A stretch of DNA of 64,000 nucleotides, from positions 1 through 64,000 of the forward strand of contig VXAA01001956.1 of assembly GCA_013399115.1 (NCBI GenBank), written 5' to 3'. Below the pieces are notes generated by a model. That model saw nothing but the letters and a program-made list of their open reading frames with translations, did not search any database and had not been told where the DNA came from. The DNA is from Anseranas semipalmata (Eukaryota > Chordata > Aves > Anseriformes > Anseranatidae). The position numbers were made by a program, and so were the translations under genes. This document shows positions 36,529-49,500 of the stretch, piece after piece (within the stretch, counting starts at the first letter, position 1; each line of letters opens with the position of its first letter).

Positions 36529-39500
36529 CTGCGGGAAGAAGCAGAACAGTGGGAAAACAGTCATTTGATTGTCAAATTTCTGCTTTATACAGTTGCAGTT
36601 AAAACACGCAAGCAAACAAACAAAAAAAACCAATATATTGTTTCAAACATTCATGCTTGCTTTGATAACGTGATCTCATTTTCCCATGCTTACTTGTCTT
36701 AGCATCTTTGAACATACCAAGCATTTACTTTCCTTCTCTTAACTCAAAGCTTGGCACGCTCAGCAACAATACGAGAACTTCGTCATCAACAGGCTTTCAT
36801 ATGAGCGTAAGTTTCTATATATTTTAGTCGTGCATTTTATTTGATCTCCAGTGAGATCAGTGTTGTTTATCAGACATGAGCCACATTACCCTTGTAAATT
36901 AGTTCAAAAGATTGACATTAGACTAATTCATTTTGAGTGACACTCCAAAATTCTGAATCCTGGTTCAAGATCAAGTTATCATAGGTGCACAAATGCAAGA
37001 CATATTATTAGTGATAATTTCAGCTAAATAAAAGAAAAATCATGTCCATGACTGACCAATGCTAGTACAACTAGAACATCCCAACAATTATAACCAGTAA
37101 TAAAGAAATATAACAAAGGCCAATCAAGACAGCTAGTGAAAACCTGCTTTCAGTATTATTCCAAGAAGCTCAAAGGCAAACAACTCATCTCATGTTATAA
37201 ACAAAGTTAAAATCAACCAGAACAGCGTTCTGGTTGTGAAGCCCTCACAAATTTAGTATAAACATACTTCAGAATAGAACTTAATAAACTGGAATTAGTG
37301 AGATATTAGGCTTAAACTGACTAAGCACCCTGGAATAGCCATTCCATCTGCCAGTTTTGGGCACAGGACTTGCACCTACAGACCTGGTAAGGTATTTTGC
37401 ACAGTCAACATGACACTACATACTTAGTTAACCGCATCCTTCCTATGTACCTTTGCCTAGGACCCAGTCTGTACATGACTTTAAAGATCAATAAACACTC
37501 TGAAGAGCATGCTTGCTCCGTATATATGCAAATATGCATATACACATGCTGTTTAATTCTTAGGCTATGTATATACATAACTGTAGTAATGCATGAAGAT
37601 TCCTTTTTTTTTTTTTTTTTTCTTCAATTTTTTTAAACCATTAGCAAGCATTATCAACAGCCTTGGCTGCTATTAACAACACAGCAGGAATCAACATGTT
37701 TTCATAAATGAGTAATTTTAGCTAGGGCCCAAACACCCCTGGCTGCACAGGAGCTACAGTTTCACCTACCAATTTCTTTCTCAGTCAAAGTATTTCTCCA
37801 TAGTGCTTCACAATCTACCCATTTTCCTCAGTAGGAAAGTGTCTGTGTTGTGAACCTTACAAGATCCAACTCCTTGACACCCTGTCACCCCATTAACACC
37901 AAGTTTGGTACTGCTGTCACACTGCCCACAAAAAAATGCAGTGCAAGATCACAAAGCAAAGCCTAGTAGCTTAGGCTCCTGACTCACAGTACATCATCTT
38001 CCACTTGCTTGGAAACATCACTTCAGCAGGTGAAAAAACAAAAACAACAACACAAAAAACATTGCTTCTTATGTTATTGGACATTTCCAGGCTGGCACAG
38101 AAAAATATACATTTAAAAGCTAGAAGTATAGCTGGTAAAATGGGATCATACCCCAGTATTGGAAGAGGTTAAGAAATTAATTACATAGCTCAAAGATTTA
38201 AGAATTTTTTTGCACATTGCATCATAGTTAGTAGATATTGTCCAAAACGATGCTGGCAGCGAAGACTTGCATGCAATTATCTACAGAAGTACAACGCGGG
38301 AAGCTCCATGTACCAGTTCTGAGGTTTCCTGAAACGCAGGTTGAAAAGTAAGTTGTTCTGAAGGTCTGTCAGGCTCAGAGAGATGGACGTGAGAACCGCA
38401 CTGTTCAACTTCACGTACAGGTTGCTAAAATACAACCACTGAGGTTTTATCAGGAGAATGTTTTTTTTTCAGTTTCCTTATCATGAGAATGGATACAATA
38501 CAAACCAATTTCAGTCTTGGGATAGGGGAAAGCAGAGGATGGGAGAAGTTATGAAACATTATCACCAAGGACAAAATTCATCTCACCCAGCTTTAGCTAT
38601 CAAAAGGGCACTGAATCTAAGCTCCTACTATAATCAGTCTAGGATAAGTACCTCCAGAGGGCAGCTCATCTCATCCTAAGATAGTTTCAAGAGTGGCTGG
38701 CATTCTCCAGTGACTACAGAAAGAGCCTGGAAAACTAGCTCACAGGAGATGCCTACCATTCACGAGGCCAAATTTAAACGGCAAAAATCTCATTTTAGGA
38801 TTCTAGCTTGCTCTGTAACTCAAGTATTTTACAGGTATAGAATGAGAACAGAACAATGTATTCCAAAACAGAAATAAAACAGGCTGCCCAAAAAATATTG
38901 CCCAAAATATTTGCCTTTGCCGGATATCAGAACATAAATGAATAGACAGTCCACATTCTGGGGGGGCCGAAAGCAAGACAGTCCCACGAGAATACTGAAG
39001 CTAAGCAACAAGAAGTGGAATAATGGTGTTCCTAAATTAGAAGAAAATCAGGCTATTCACTTCAAATTAATACAGTTTGCTGATAAACCACTTCTACTGT
39101 ACTGTAATTAAAAAAGAAAAATCAAATGTGAATGACACTATTTTAAGTGAACATTGTTATTTTTTACCCCAAACAAGCATCTTGAAAATGTATTCCCTAT
39201 TTGGTTTGAGTATTTCCAATGGTCAGATGCATCAGGCATGCAAGATAAAACACCCTTTGCTAATAGATTATTCATAAGTTATAAGGCTGGAATGTTTGCA
39301 GTTTTCCTTCAGCCCCTCCACATTTGGGGTGGAAAAGAAAGCAAGGAAGACTACAACTTTATTTTATAGAGTGACTATAGTCTAAAGTGCTGAACACAAT
39401 AAAAAGTGTCTTCACCTTACTAGAGAATAGTCTACAAGTTAAAACAGCAGATGACACTACAACATTCATTTTATTTTCTCCCAATCATACCTTGCTATAG

Positions 39501-42500
39501 CATGGCTTATCATACAAACACAATGACTTACGCCTGAGAAACATTGTTTTATTATCTCCAATTAAATTCCTGCATAAAATAAGGAGAGTCAGTGCAACAG
39601 AAATACCCAAATACATGAAGAGCAACAAAAGAACCGGGACCCCTGCAGTGATCATCGGTGAATTTTTGTAAGACGTTCCCTGTTGCCCAAATCAGAGAAA
39701 TTTGGAGAATTCTGAGTCAATACTTATGGGAAAAAACAAATTCTACACAGAAGGGATAAAAAGGATTTTAGCTTTAAGTATATTTATTTACAGGAATACT
39801 AATACTCCAAAGATTAATCTGGTAACACAATTTCTTTTTATTACATTTTATTAAGGACCTAGCAACTTTCAATATGTAATCTCTTCATAAAATTCAATGC
39901 AAACTCTTTCAAGCTCTGGATATGTCACACACACATAACTAAAGACTGAAGAAAACAAATACTCTTGAGACTACTTCCCACGATAGCAAGAAAATTCAAT
40001 GGCCACAGCTAAAGTGAAGAAGCTATAATCTCCCAGATCAGAAGCTTAATTAAAAATTTTAGTACATTATTTTACTTTGTTACTGCATATAGGAACATAC
40101 ACCATACTTACAGCTTTGAAACTGAGTTCCTCAGGTGAACATGCTGCAGGATGTATTTCATACCTCTGCTCTGGAAGTACAGGCATTTGCAGCGAATTGG
40201 CCACAGAAGGATCGACCTTCTTTAGTGTAATTTCAACTCCATTGAAAGTGTGCTAACAAAAACAAGAACATCCTGTCACTGAAATAAAATTTTGCAGGAA
40301 ATCAGTATCTTATTTCCAACAGTTTCACTTCCTTATAAGGTTTTCAGCATTGAAGTTGATAAATTCAAAAAATTTGCGGTCCCAGATTCAGAGCATATTG
40401 CAATTTAGATTTATGAACTAAAGAGTATGCCACTGTCATCAGGAGATAAATCTACCAAGTCCTTCCATCTTCATGTTACTGCAGCTGAACTATTTCTTCA
40501 CTGCTCAATTTTTTTAAAAAAATTAAAATGCATTTAAGTATGAGATCAAAACCTTCCCATTCCTACCTCTGCTTTCCAATTTGTCATGAGGTTTATAAAC
40601 CAAATTCCTCTCTGGAGCTTTGATGGTAATTGTCCAACTGATCTTATGGCACTATGCAATTAGTTTAATGATTGTAATAGTTTAATATTAAAAAAAAAAT
40701 TAAGAAAACATTTGTGTGTGCGTAAAAGTGACAAATTGTCATGTCTGGATACAAAGTTAAAAATCGTATCCTCGTTCTACTCATTAGTTTATCATTTAGG
40801 TCTCCAAGAAAAAAATCTGTTTATCAACAGGTTTTTATTCTGTTCATGAAAATCATACATTGCTGTACTTCCTCTGATGAAAAAAAGTGTAGAGTTCAGT
40901 AAATGCTTGATGACGTACAACTAACTTATATAACATCCCGAATGTAATTAACACTGCCTTTGCAAATCTGATTTGTTATGACTCTCATAAAACAAGTTAT
41001 AATGCAGATTTGTAAGCCAGCAGTACCCAAAATCCTTCCTAAACAGTTAGTTGAGATGCCTCTAGAAGCAATCACTGCTATTACCAATTGACAGATGTTT
41101 TCCCATGCAATTCTTTCCTCTGGCAAGCACACAGTTTTCAGAATTTTGCTGTGATTCCAGTACATTCCCACTAACTCCTTGATAGTTACCTTGCATTCCT
41201 CAGATTCTGATTCTTCCATCTTCTGCCGTTTTTCAAACAAAGGCAATATACTGGCACTGTATATATTCCACCAGAGGGCAAGAAATGACAGCTGATGCAA
41301 AGATCCAGAGGTGGTGCCATCCTGCATAACTCTCTTTGTTTGAAGGTTGTATTTGTAGTTCCAGGGCTTTGTTGCTCCCAAAAAGTGAACAACTTTGGCA
41401 TCTCTACCAAAACTGTAGAAATTAAACATACAAAACTATACATCAAAGATTATTTTAGCACATATACACTGCTAAAGAAACATGCTCACTCTCACCGGTC
41501 AGGTAATTTTGACATTTTGCAACAGCAACACACTCGATATGAATATATATATTAACATTTTTATCTTTGTAGATTAAGGTATTTCACGTAGCATACAGTA
41601 AAGAAAAGGCTACATTGCCATTAGCTTCCAGCTGCTAATTCCAGTAGAAAAACTCATGAAGGAAACTGAAAGGCTCATGCAGTCCCATTTCCAGTCCTCT
41701 CCTATGCTTTGTTCACAAACGAATAAATATCACTTCAAACACCAAATCCACAGAATTGGTTAATACTGATCTCATTTTGACAATGACTAATAAATCAATA
41801 CATCATCCTAAGTTGTCCTCCCAAAAAGAGTGTTTTGTGCAATTGTAACAGTAGTTTGCGACACCCTAAATCCTAAAAACAACTTGCCTTTTGCCAGAAA
41901 ATATTCTCTAACTGAACTGTCTGAATATAATTACTAGCACAAATTCTGTTTCAAGGAAGAACCAAAGAAATATTAAAAAAAGAATGAAAGAAAAACACCA
42001 ACAATTTCCCATAGAACTGACTGAAAAAAAAAAGGAACAAATTTCAAAGTAAAGCTGTCAGAGCCTAATGTTAAACTAATCTACACACTTCCAAATTTGA
42101 GAAAAACTCCTCCAAAACAACATGAGACAGAGTAGCCAACTCCGAAACTCTGTCTGTTCCATAGATACAAGCATACAAGAAATTTTTGTATCACTTTTGA
42201 GCTTCCACTGCACAATTTTTACATAATATGCCATTTCTTACTACTGTAATGTAGATCAACAGCATATACTATTATTATTCTCTTTCTTGTAATAGAAGAT
42301 TCATTGTTAGCAAGCTACAGAGATTTACAATCAGTCAAGTGTCACTACTTACTGATTGAAAGCAGGAACATAGGTGTATACAGCACTGCTGCTTAAGTTA
42401 TAGATGAAAGGTAAGTGTTTATCAATATCTGCTGTTGCCCAGTTGCTGAAGAAGCTATTCAGCAAGCCTTGATCACCCCCTGAAGAATATACAAAACAGT

Positions 42501-45500
42501 ATTACCGTCATGTATAAATATATTCAAATTTACATCAAAATTTCACGTCCAAGGCTGGAAGTGAGACTGGTACATTCACAGGACTGCAACTTGGACTTGA
42601 CCATACAGCCAGATGAGCAGGTGCAAGTGAGTAATACCTGATCCACTCTGATGCAATTTCAGTGTAAGTGGAGTCCTACTGTAACATATGAAGGACGGAG
42701 CAGGAAAGGGGTTTTGTCTCCCTCAGAGCAGAAGATCAGCTATATTTCTCTCTCCTAAACCAGACAGCAAAATTAAAACTTACTGAGCAAGACTCGGACA
42801 CAATGTCCCTTCATTGCAATTTTCTGGAAATCACAGTCATGCAATAAATCAGTGGGTCCTAAATACTGTGCAAGAGGCAAAGATCTGCACCATAAATTTC
42901 TGTGGGAGCACAATTACTTAAAGCCTAGAGAACTCCTGCCTTCCTCCATTCTGCCAGATAGCACGGAAGCTATGGAAAAATGGCTTATTGAGAACGAATC
43001 TAGTGTCTTGCACTTCAACCGTTACGCCTTGCCCCTTACCATCAAAGCTGCCGTGTTCAGCAGCAAACCGGAGCAGCAGGTTGTAAGTTTTTAAAGATGG
43101 TCGGAACACAAATACCCCACTATTAAAGCAGTCAGGCCAGCCAGAATCAGGAGCTGCTGAAAACTCCTCTCGATCAAACAGTTCGTCAACATTGCAAAGC
43201 ACCTTGGAGACAGTGGGAGAAAAGAAAAGTTACAGCAGATGTTTTTCTGGAACATGAGTAGTAAATGACTACTAACGAATTCAATTCTTAGTTTGACCAA
43301 GTATATAGCCTGCAGAGCGTAAAAGCAGAGGCAATGCCAAACATGTTAGTGGCCAGAACTTCACTTTTAACACAATGAGGTAACATTAACTGTAGTTCTC
43401 CATGCCTTCTCTGGCAAAAGTGCAAACCCTGTGAAATTACTTCATGAGCCTCAGACAGAACCTCCAAAAGGTCCCTTTAAATATTGCAACATACCATGAA
43501 AACACACAGTCTCATAATTTCTTAGCTCACTTTCCCCAGAGTCCACTGTTCTCAGTAACTGCAACAAAGCTGAGAATCCAAATAATTTGACTTAGCAACA
43601 GGCTGAGTAAAGTGGTAGCAGAAAAACTGTCTCTTGTTACTGGTTTTCTAATGTAAGTTAAGCTCAGAGTCTTGCTTTCATTTGGTTTCAAAGTTTCACA
43701 GTGAAGTGGGGAAAAAAATCCATCAGGTTAAGGCGCAGATCACTTTTAAAGTTGGTGGAAAGACAGCTGTGCAGTCACTGAAAGTCTGCACCCCACCCAT
43801 AACGGCTGTCAAGGGAGACACTGAAAAAATAGAAGATAGATTTTTTTTTTTTTTAATTCGATTAAAAAACACAGCCAAATACTTGCCTTCTTCCTTTAAT
43901 ATTAAGCAGGAAATCATATGCTTTTTCCCTCGCTCCCTAAGAATAATTTAATTTGGTTTCTAATGCAAATATAATCCTATTAAATCAAAATGCATCCCAC
44001 TTCTTCAAAATGAAGCACTTAAGTGCAGAGAAAGGCTGACATGACTGTCCTTGCCAAAATTACATTTGTTTTTTTATCTCCTTATGTCAAAAAAAAGAAA
44101 AATATAGAGATATATATATGTATATATATGAGAATGTTTCTGGGCTTTTTTTTTCCTCCCCATTTTATAGCTATCCTGCCTTCCTGACCAGAACAGTCCA
44201 AACAAAAGTATCTGAGAGAGAGCTATTTTAAACATGTCAGAAGCCAATTTGCATAGAGTGTGTTCATGATATCTTTTGAGGATGGTCCCGAGGCTACTCT
44301 CAAAAACAGGATCCACTTCTCTGCAGCCAGCAAAACCGTGAGCATTGCCAAACATCCAGCTGGAGCTTCTGTGACCTTGTGACCACCACCAAACCTGGTC
44401 ACTTCATAGGCCACTAGGTTGCCAGACGAGGAAGCATCCCACTTTCAGAGCAGCTCGTTAAGACAGGCACAAACGTTGCCTCGGCTCCCGCTCTACTCAC
44501 CAAAGTGTCTGCATCCATGAAAACACATTTGCTATAATGAGTAAGAGTCCAGCAGTGAAGCTTAGTGAAGGTTACACCCAGTTCTGGCCTCTGCAACAGA
44601 GCCAAACGGACTGAGTCAGCACTGTCAAGTGCATCCACCTCGATGACTTCATCGAACACACTGCGCAGGACAGACCTACCAGAGCAAGCAGTGGAGGGAA
44701 AGAAGGGGATTTAGAGAGGTTCGTCAGATTTCGCTTCTGGCATGAAAATAGTGACACACAGCACATTTATTGTGACAGTAACAAAGATTGGTTAGAACGA
44801 GAAGTTCTTATAAACAGTCTGCTGAAGCGACAGGTATCAGGCCATAAACCATCGCTTCTTCCCCTCAGGGGCCAGCACACCTCAGAAGTGACAGGTGCTG
44901 TGTGGAGGAGAAACCAATCCTTACCTTAGTTACTTAGTCCCCTATAGAAACACCGACAGAAATTCAAGTAGCTTTCATTCCTGCACAATTGTCTCTAAGG
45001 AACAGCACCATACTGTGTTGTATGTGCAGTGCACAGGATGTGGCAGGCACTGTCGGTGCAGTTGTTTGCACCTAGTATGCCTGAGCAAAAGCAGCTTCAA
45101 AATTGCACCTTCTAAAACAGACAATATATACTTGCTCACTACTATCAATCATCTCAAATGAGACTTTTAGGAAAACATCTTTTCTCTGTGCATCTCTTTC
45201 GCATGAATTTGATAGGTGATATCAAACTAGGTAGTTTTCCTTCAAGGCACAATAAAAAAAAAAAGTCTTTTAAACACAGTTTATCTATTTACATTACACT
45301 ATTAACTACAAAGTCCTGGATGTCATACAAACACAGAAAAAGAAAAGATTGTGCTGATTATCTAGATTTCAGAGTCATTAGGTTTTGCTCGACTGATCTT
45401 CAAGGGACACAAGTTAACTGTGAAAGAATTAGAGTATGCAAAGATTTTTAAAGACATAGTTCAGTGACAAACTTTTATAAATGTTATCCTTGGTTAAAAA

Positions 45501-45679
45501 AATAAAAAATAAAGCTTTTTTCCCCCCCAGTGAAGGTACAGGGAGTGGGAAGAAATGAAAAAAATGAGACTTAGCATCCACCCAGTTGTCAAATGTATAT
45601 AGCAGTCCCTCGGGAAGGTTACATTGTTCTCACAAAGCCCAGACTTCAAAAATCCTGGAAAAACAGACTTCTTTAATCG

Positions 45680-45724
<45 letters not shown>

Positions 45725-46563
45725 TGTTTTTTGAGCCAGCTGCATTGCTAATGGCATACAGAAATTGGGAGCTTGCACATTTCCTAAGCCACAGCAGAAC
45801 TAAGAGCTTAAGCAGTCATGGCATGTCATGCTCCTTTTAACAAGTAACCCAGTCCTCCAAGATTCAAGGCTAGAGTTCAACTGATCTAACGGTACACACA
45901 ATTCTGTCGTGCCTGTAGAATCACATCCCAAATTGGAAAGTGATTAAAAAAAGGCAAAAAGAAATGTATTTCCCATCATGACAGCTGTGCACCAATATTT
46001 TAAGAAGATCAATCATCTGAAATTGAACCACTGACATTTTTGGAGAGTTCTGATGTCACGGGTGGTAGGTATCTTGCTCTTCCTAAAAGAAAAAACACTT
46101 GGGGAAAAAAAAAAAAAACAGTACCACCTTTATTTTGGCTCAAAAGTGAGACACTAAAACCCTAGTTCCCAAACTTTCAGCTAATGTTCCCAATTATGGG
46201 ATTGAGAATCAAATTCCAGCCACAAGCTCTACTTCTGCAAGTGAACTTTTACCAGGCTTACAATCTTATCGTGAATGTTACTTGGGACTCCCCTCAGAAA
46301 TCACTAGCTAAGTGGGAAATTCTACACATAATGCTGTGAAATCCTCAGGAAGCCTATTAAAATCCTTCACGCTATTTTTTATTTTCCCATATTATCAACC
46401 TCCAAAACAACGAGTTCTTACCTCATCCCACTGGAAACACCTGGTGTAATTAGTACAGCCAGTTTTCTAGATGTCGTATGGTTCCTCAACGACTGTCCAA
46501 GAACCAGAGCTCCTTGACAATAAACATCGTCAGTAGCAAGGGTCACAAAGGCTTGATCCGTTA
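36367..46563 (-). CDS. GYG2: Glycogenin-2, seven exons (first coding exon not resolved)
   Basis: Minus-strand exons 46563-46422, 44675-44501, 43202-43040, 42479-42353, 41412-41190, 40252-40112 and 36528-36367 join in phase to 377 codons. Glycogenin is the self-glucosylating UDP-glucose transferase (GT8) that primes glycogen and docks glycogen synthase. Seen in order: [34 protein letters not shown]; the DxD metal motif in [46 protein letters not shown] followed by VYTYVPAF, whose tyrosine fits the autoglucosylation site; KVVHFLG and KPWNYKYN; a variable linker; and the C-terminal synthase-binding [19 protein letters not shown] to FLL-stop. The EFSAAPD and DYMGKD wording and the neighbours point to GYG2, not GYG1. 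The linker is much shorter than in human GYG2 (501 aa). The start exon probably lies in the CpG-island gap at 51854-52217. Confidence 0.92.
36529..38277. other. Last GYG2 intron, terminal part
   Basis: AT-rich sequence with a T tract at about 37603-37621. Nothing else recognised. Confidence 0.5.
38278..38468 (-). other. Unrecognised open frame with terminal-exon character inside the last GYG2 intron
   Basis: The minus-strand frame runs about 63 codons, ending TAA at 38280-38278. It includes [20 protein letters not shown] and [20 protein letters not shown] dinucleotides upstream (CCTCAG, ATTTTAG) could serve as acceptors. CG dinucleotides are denser here than in the flanks. No domain recognised; it could be chance. 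Confidence 0.2.
39485..39679 (-). other. Candidate unannotated exon or open frame encoding a transmembrane segment inside the last GYG2 intron
   Basis: On the minus strand an acceptor-like GGGCAACAG is followed at 39679 by an open frame whose phase (0) matches the end of the preceding GYG2 exon. It reads [16 protein letters not shown], then a hydrophobic run of about 27 residues ([20 protein letters not shown] at its core), then a polar [16 protein letters not shown] good donor C|GTAAGT lies at 39531. Without splicing, the frame ends at a TGA (39487-39485). I do not recognise the protein. Splicing to the last GYG2 exon would shift the frame and stop at once. Confidence 0.35.
40112..40252 (-). 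CDS. GYG2: GYG2 linker exon
   Basis: A 141-bp exon, in phase at both ends, with acceptor TTGTTAG and donor GTAAGT. It encodes [33 protein letters not shown] and SPEELSFKA. It has no domain and fits the poorly conserved linker of glycogenins. Confidence 0.75.
41190..41412 (-). CDS. GYG2: GYG2 exon (end of the catalytic domain)
   Basis: Encodes [40 protein letters not shown] and an acidic ESESEECK end. Donor GTAACT; it ends on a codon boundary. Confidence 0.92.
42353..42479 (-). CDS. GYG2: GYG2 exon (autoglucosylation tyrosine region)
   Basis: Encodes [36 protein letters not shown] and VPAFN. The tyrosine in the YTY stretch corresponds to the priming tyrosine of glycogenins (Tyr195 in GYG1), by alignment from memory. 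Confidence 0.92.
43040..43202 (-). CDS. GYG2: GYG2 exon
   Basis: Encodes [38 protein letters not shown] and [11 protein letters not shown]. Acceptor TCTCCAAG and donor GTAAGG on the minus strand. Confidence 0.94.
44501..44675 (-). CDS. GYG2: GYG2 exon (DxD motif)
   Basis: Encodes [38 protein letters not shown] and [10 protein letters not shown]. The aspartates of DAD bind Mn2+ and UDP in glycogenin. The donor is GTGAGT. Confidence 0.94.
44676..46421. other. GYG2 intron between the first two resolved exons
   Basis: AT-rich sequence with the long poly(A) tract and a second A run at about 46105-46119. No exon recognised. Confidence 0.5.
45684..45721 (+). repeat. Poly(A) tract, about 38 nt
   Basis: An uninterrupted A run in a GYG2 intron. 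I see no retrocopy or LINE 3' end beside it and no clear target-site duplication. Confidence 0.9.
46422..46563 (-). CDS. GYG2: GYG2 exon (N-terminal GT8 strand)
   Basis: Acceptor CTCACAG and donor GTAAG, read on the minus strand. It encodes [40 protein letters not shown] and GVSSGM. It starts with the last two bases of a codon, so one more coding exon precedes it. Confidence 0.93.
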
Positions 46564-49500
46564 CTGTGAGCAAATATTCAGAAGAGTCACTTTACAGCTT
46601 TAACATAAGCTCTTTTGGCAGGTTCCTACAATCTCCCTCCTCCAGCTAACCAACAGGCTACAGCTTATAACAACCTGCAGTTCCTGTGATAAGCTCTTTT
46701 CTTGCCCAAATTCCCCCAGAGGACAAAACTGAATAGAAAATCCAGCAAACATAACTGCAGAATACATGGTTCTGAATTCTGTCATTTTTTGCCTGATTTA
46801 CATAGTATTAGGTAGGAAGTTTTCAGACTAGCTTTAAACAAATAATTCCCCAAGTCAATTTAATGGCAAATCAAACGAGGCGATCTATAAATATTTAGAT
46901 TGTACATTTATCTAACATAGTATAATACAACTGATAAGGAAAGTTTTCCTGTTTATATAGTGCCAAAAGCTAAGGAAAAAAACAGGATGTTAAGCACTAA
47001 CCAGAAACGTCCTTCTTTCCATGACCTTGTTGCACCAACCTAACAGGCGTTATTCTTTGCTTTATCCTCTTTGTACTGGAGTAACTGGTGCTGGCTGAAC
47101 AACTGGTACCTACTGACACATGCAAAGAAACTGCTGCTGAGGTTGGCAACCCCTGCCAGAAGTTAAGGATCCTTACCTTAAGCAACTCCAAGAAAATTAG
47201 GAGCTTTCCTCAGAGTCAAAAAAATATGGAAAAAAAAAAGTTACAATAAAAAAGAAAGCAAGCTACACTCCTGTACAGTATCAGATATAGCATATTTTGT
47301 AAAGATACCAGGGCTGTGACAGTATTACCAGGTGCTGTTTCTTCAGCTCTGCCCTCCAACAGAGCCACCATTATCAGTGTTACGGGGTGAGCCAAAATCT
47401 AAAATCCGGTGATGTGAATGGCATCTCTCAGAGCTGAAGGAACACCTCAGCTTTCCAGGCCGCAAAATTCACCAGAACCAGGCGACTGAGTCACACAGGG
47501 CGAGGGGAATTCCACTGAGCTCTCCAGAGCTTCAACAAGTATTTGTGTTGAACTACTCGTATAAAGCCACCACCACCTTTAGGGACGAGCAATTGTGGTA
47601 AATTATTAAAAAACAAAAGCAAAACAGCGTGTCACACCATTCCCAGGCTCTGTGAGAGACACGTGGGAAGCGCCTCAGAGAACCCAACAAACGGCCTCAG
47701 GGCTGCCTCAGCCGGAGGCTGCTGACATGAGCGAGTGGAGGCCTCTAACCCAGCATCGAGGGGCGCAGTGAAGCGTGGCTGGTGCCCGCGAAAAGCTCTT
47801 GGACACAGAGCATTTTCATGTCACCCAAAGCCCCCTTTTTCGATGCCTCCCACTCATCCGCAGCCAGACCCGAATTCTCACCAGGCGCAGACACCACACC
47901 CTCCCTGACACCACGGCAGGTCCCCGCCACTCTGGACAACCCCAGCATGGCAAACCCAGCCAAAACACTCGGTCATCCATCCAAATGTAAAATAGCTTGC
48001 CGATCCCTCAGCTAAGCGAATTCCAATGACCTTTTTAATCACAATTCCCAGAAGAAGCAAATAAAGAAAAAAGGATCTTTCACTCTGGAAACACCTGAAT
48101 CTCCTGTTATCACAACAGCTCAAGCGAGTTACGGGTGTTCCAGAAAACAACGAATAGGAGGTGCTTACATGGAGTGGTTTGTAAGAACAGCCGTAAACTC
48201 TTCCTACTGCAGTTTTCCAAAAGGTTACACAAACAAAAGCATAAATCATAAATAAATAAATAACCAACACAAAAAGAAAAAAAAGCACACAAAAACTGAA
48301 GGCCACTTCAGCAATAAAATTATTCTCAAAAGACACAAAGACTCGAAGAAAGGCGCTTTTGTGTTAGGCAACAAGCATCTCCAGCCCAAAAAAAAAAAAA
48401 AAAAAAAAGTAATAAAACAGCTACAGAGAAGAACGTGGGGGGTAGGTGAGTACAAAAAGCAAACTGTGAGAAGAGTGGATGTTTAAATCTTAAAACACTA
48501 TTTTAAACAACAACTATAAAACTGAGCACATAATCTTCTCATTGCTTCTGCAAATTCTCTTAGCCAGAAACCCAACATTTACATAGATAATGCATCTAAA
48601 ACTACACAAGCTACTCATCAAATAGCTCAGCAAGTTGGTATGGCAAATTACCACATCTTACACGTACTTTCATGCCCAGCACCTCTCAGACCAAAGCTGT
48701 GGTCAGAACTAGAAGGAAGCAAACAGCTGATCGAATAGAGCTTCTAAGAAACTTCGGCTAATGCTTACTAAAGTAAAGAAACCAGTTGTCTCTTCTAAGA
48801 ATCAGCTGTGGGATACATATTATGGCCTTCTTAATATAGTGAACCATTATAGAGGTAATTAAGTAGATAATCGAACTACTGGCTGAAACCATACAACATT
48901 AAAATGTTACTGATGCAAACAGCAGCGTATGCTAGCTATTTCAAAATCATGCAGAAGTATCAGTACTCTATTAAAGATCCACAGGGGGGTTAAAATCAAA
49001 AGATTTTATCATTACTCATTCTTTCATCTATTCCATGTTTTCAAGGCAAAAAAAGTGTTACTTGAATTTCCTTCTTTAAAACATTCCTTGAAACTCTGTC
49101 CCTATAACTATTCTGTTTTTAAAACTGAAAACTACGGATCAGATTTTCATAAAGATTTGTGAAAGTAAACTCTTTGCCTGAAACCCCTATTTAAATGAAA
49201 TCAAGAACATTGCTGCTTTAAATTTAATGTACACAGGGTTTCACCCACCGATTTCAAGCTGCAAACGCCAACGGTGTGGGTACTTAAAATTCATTATAAC
49301 TAGATTTTTTTCTTTTTTTAAAGTGTCAAATGCAGCTTTATGCAAAACTTTCGATTCTTTGTGCTGAATGACAATAGGATTTTTCACGGAAAACACCTAG
49401 TGTGAACAGTATTAAGTTTTCAAGCAAATTGTTTTCAAGCTGTGGAACCCTATGGCTGATATTATTGACTCTCAGTGAATTATGAGAAAAGTAAGCGTAT

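Noticed and set aside
45684..45721. Long poly(A) tract considered as a processed retrocopy tail
   Set aside because: No coding or LINE/SINE sequence precedes it and no target-site duplication was found.
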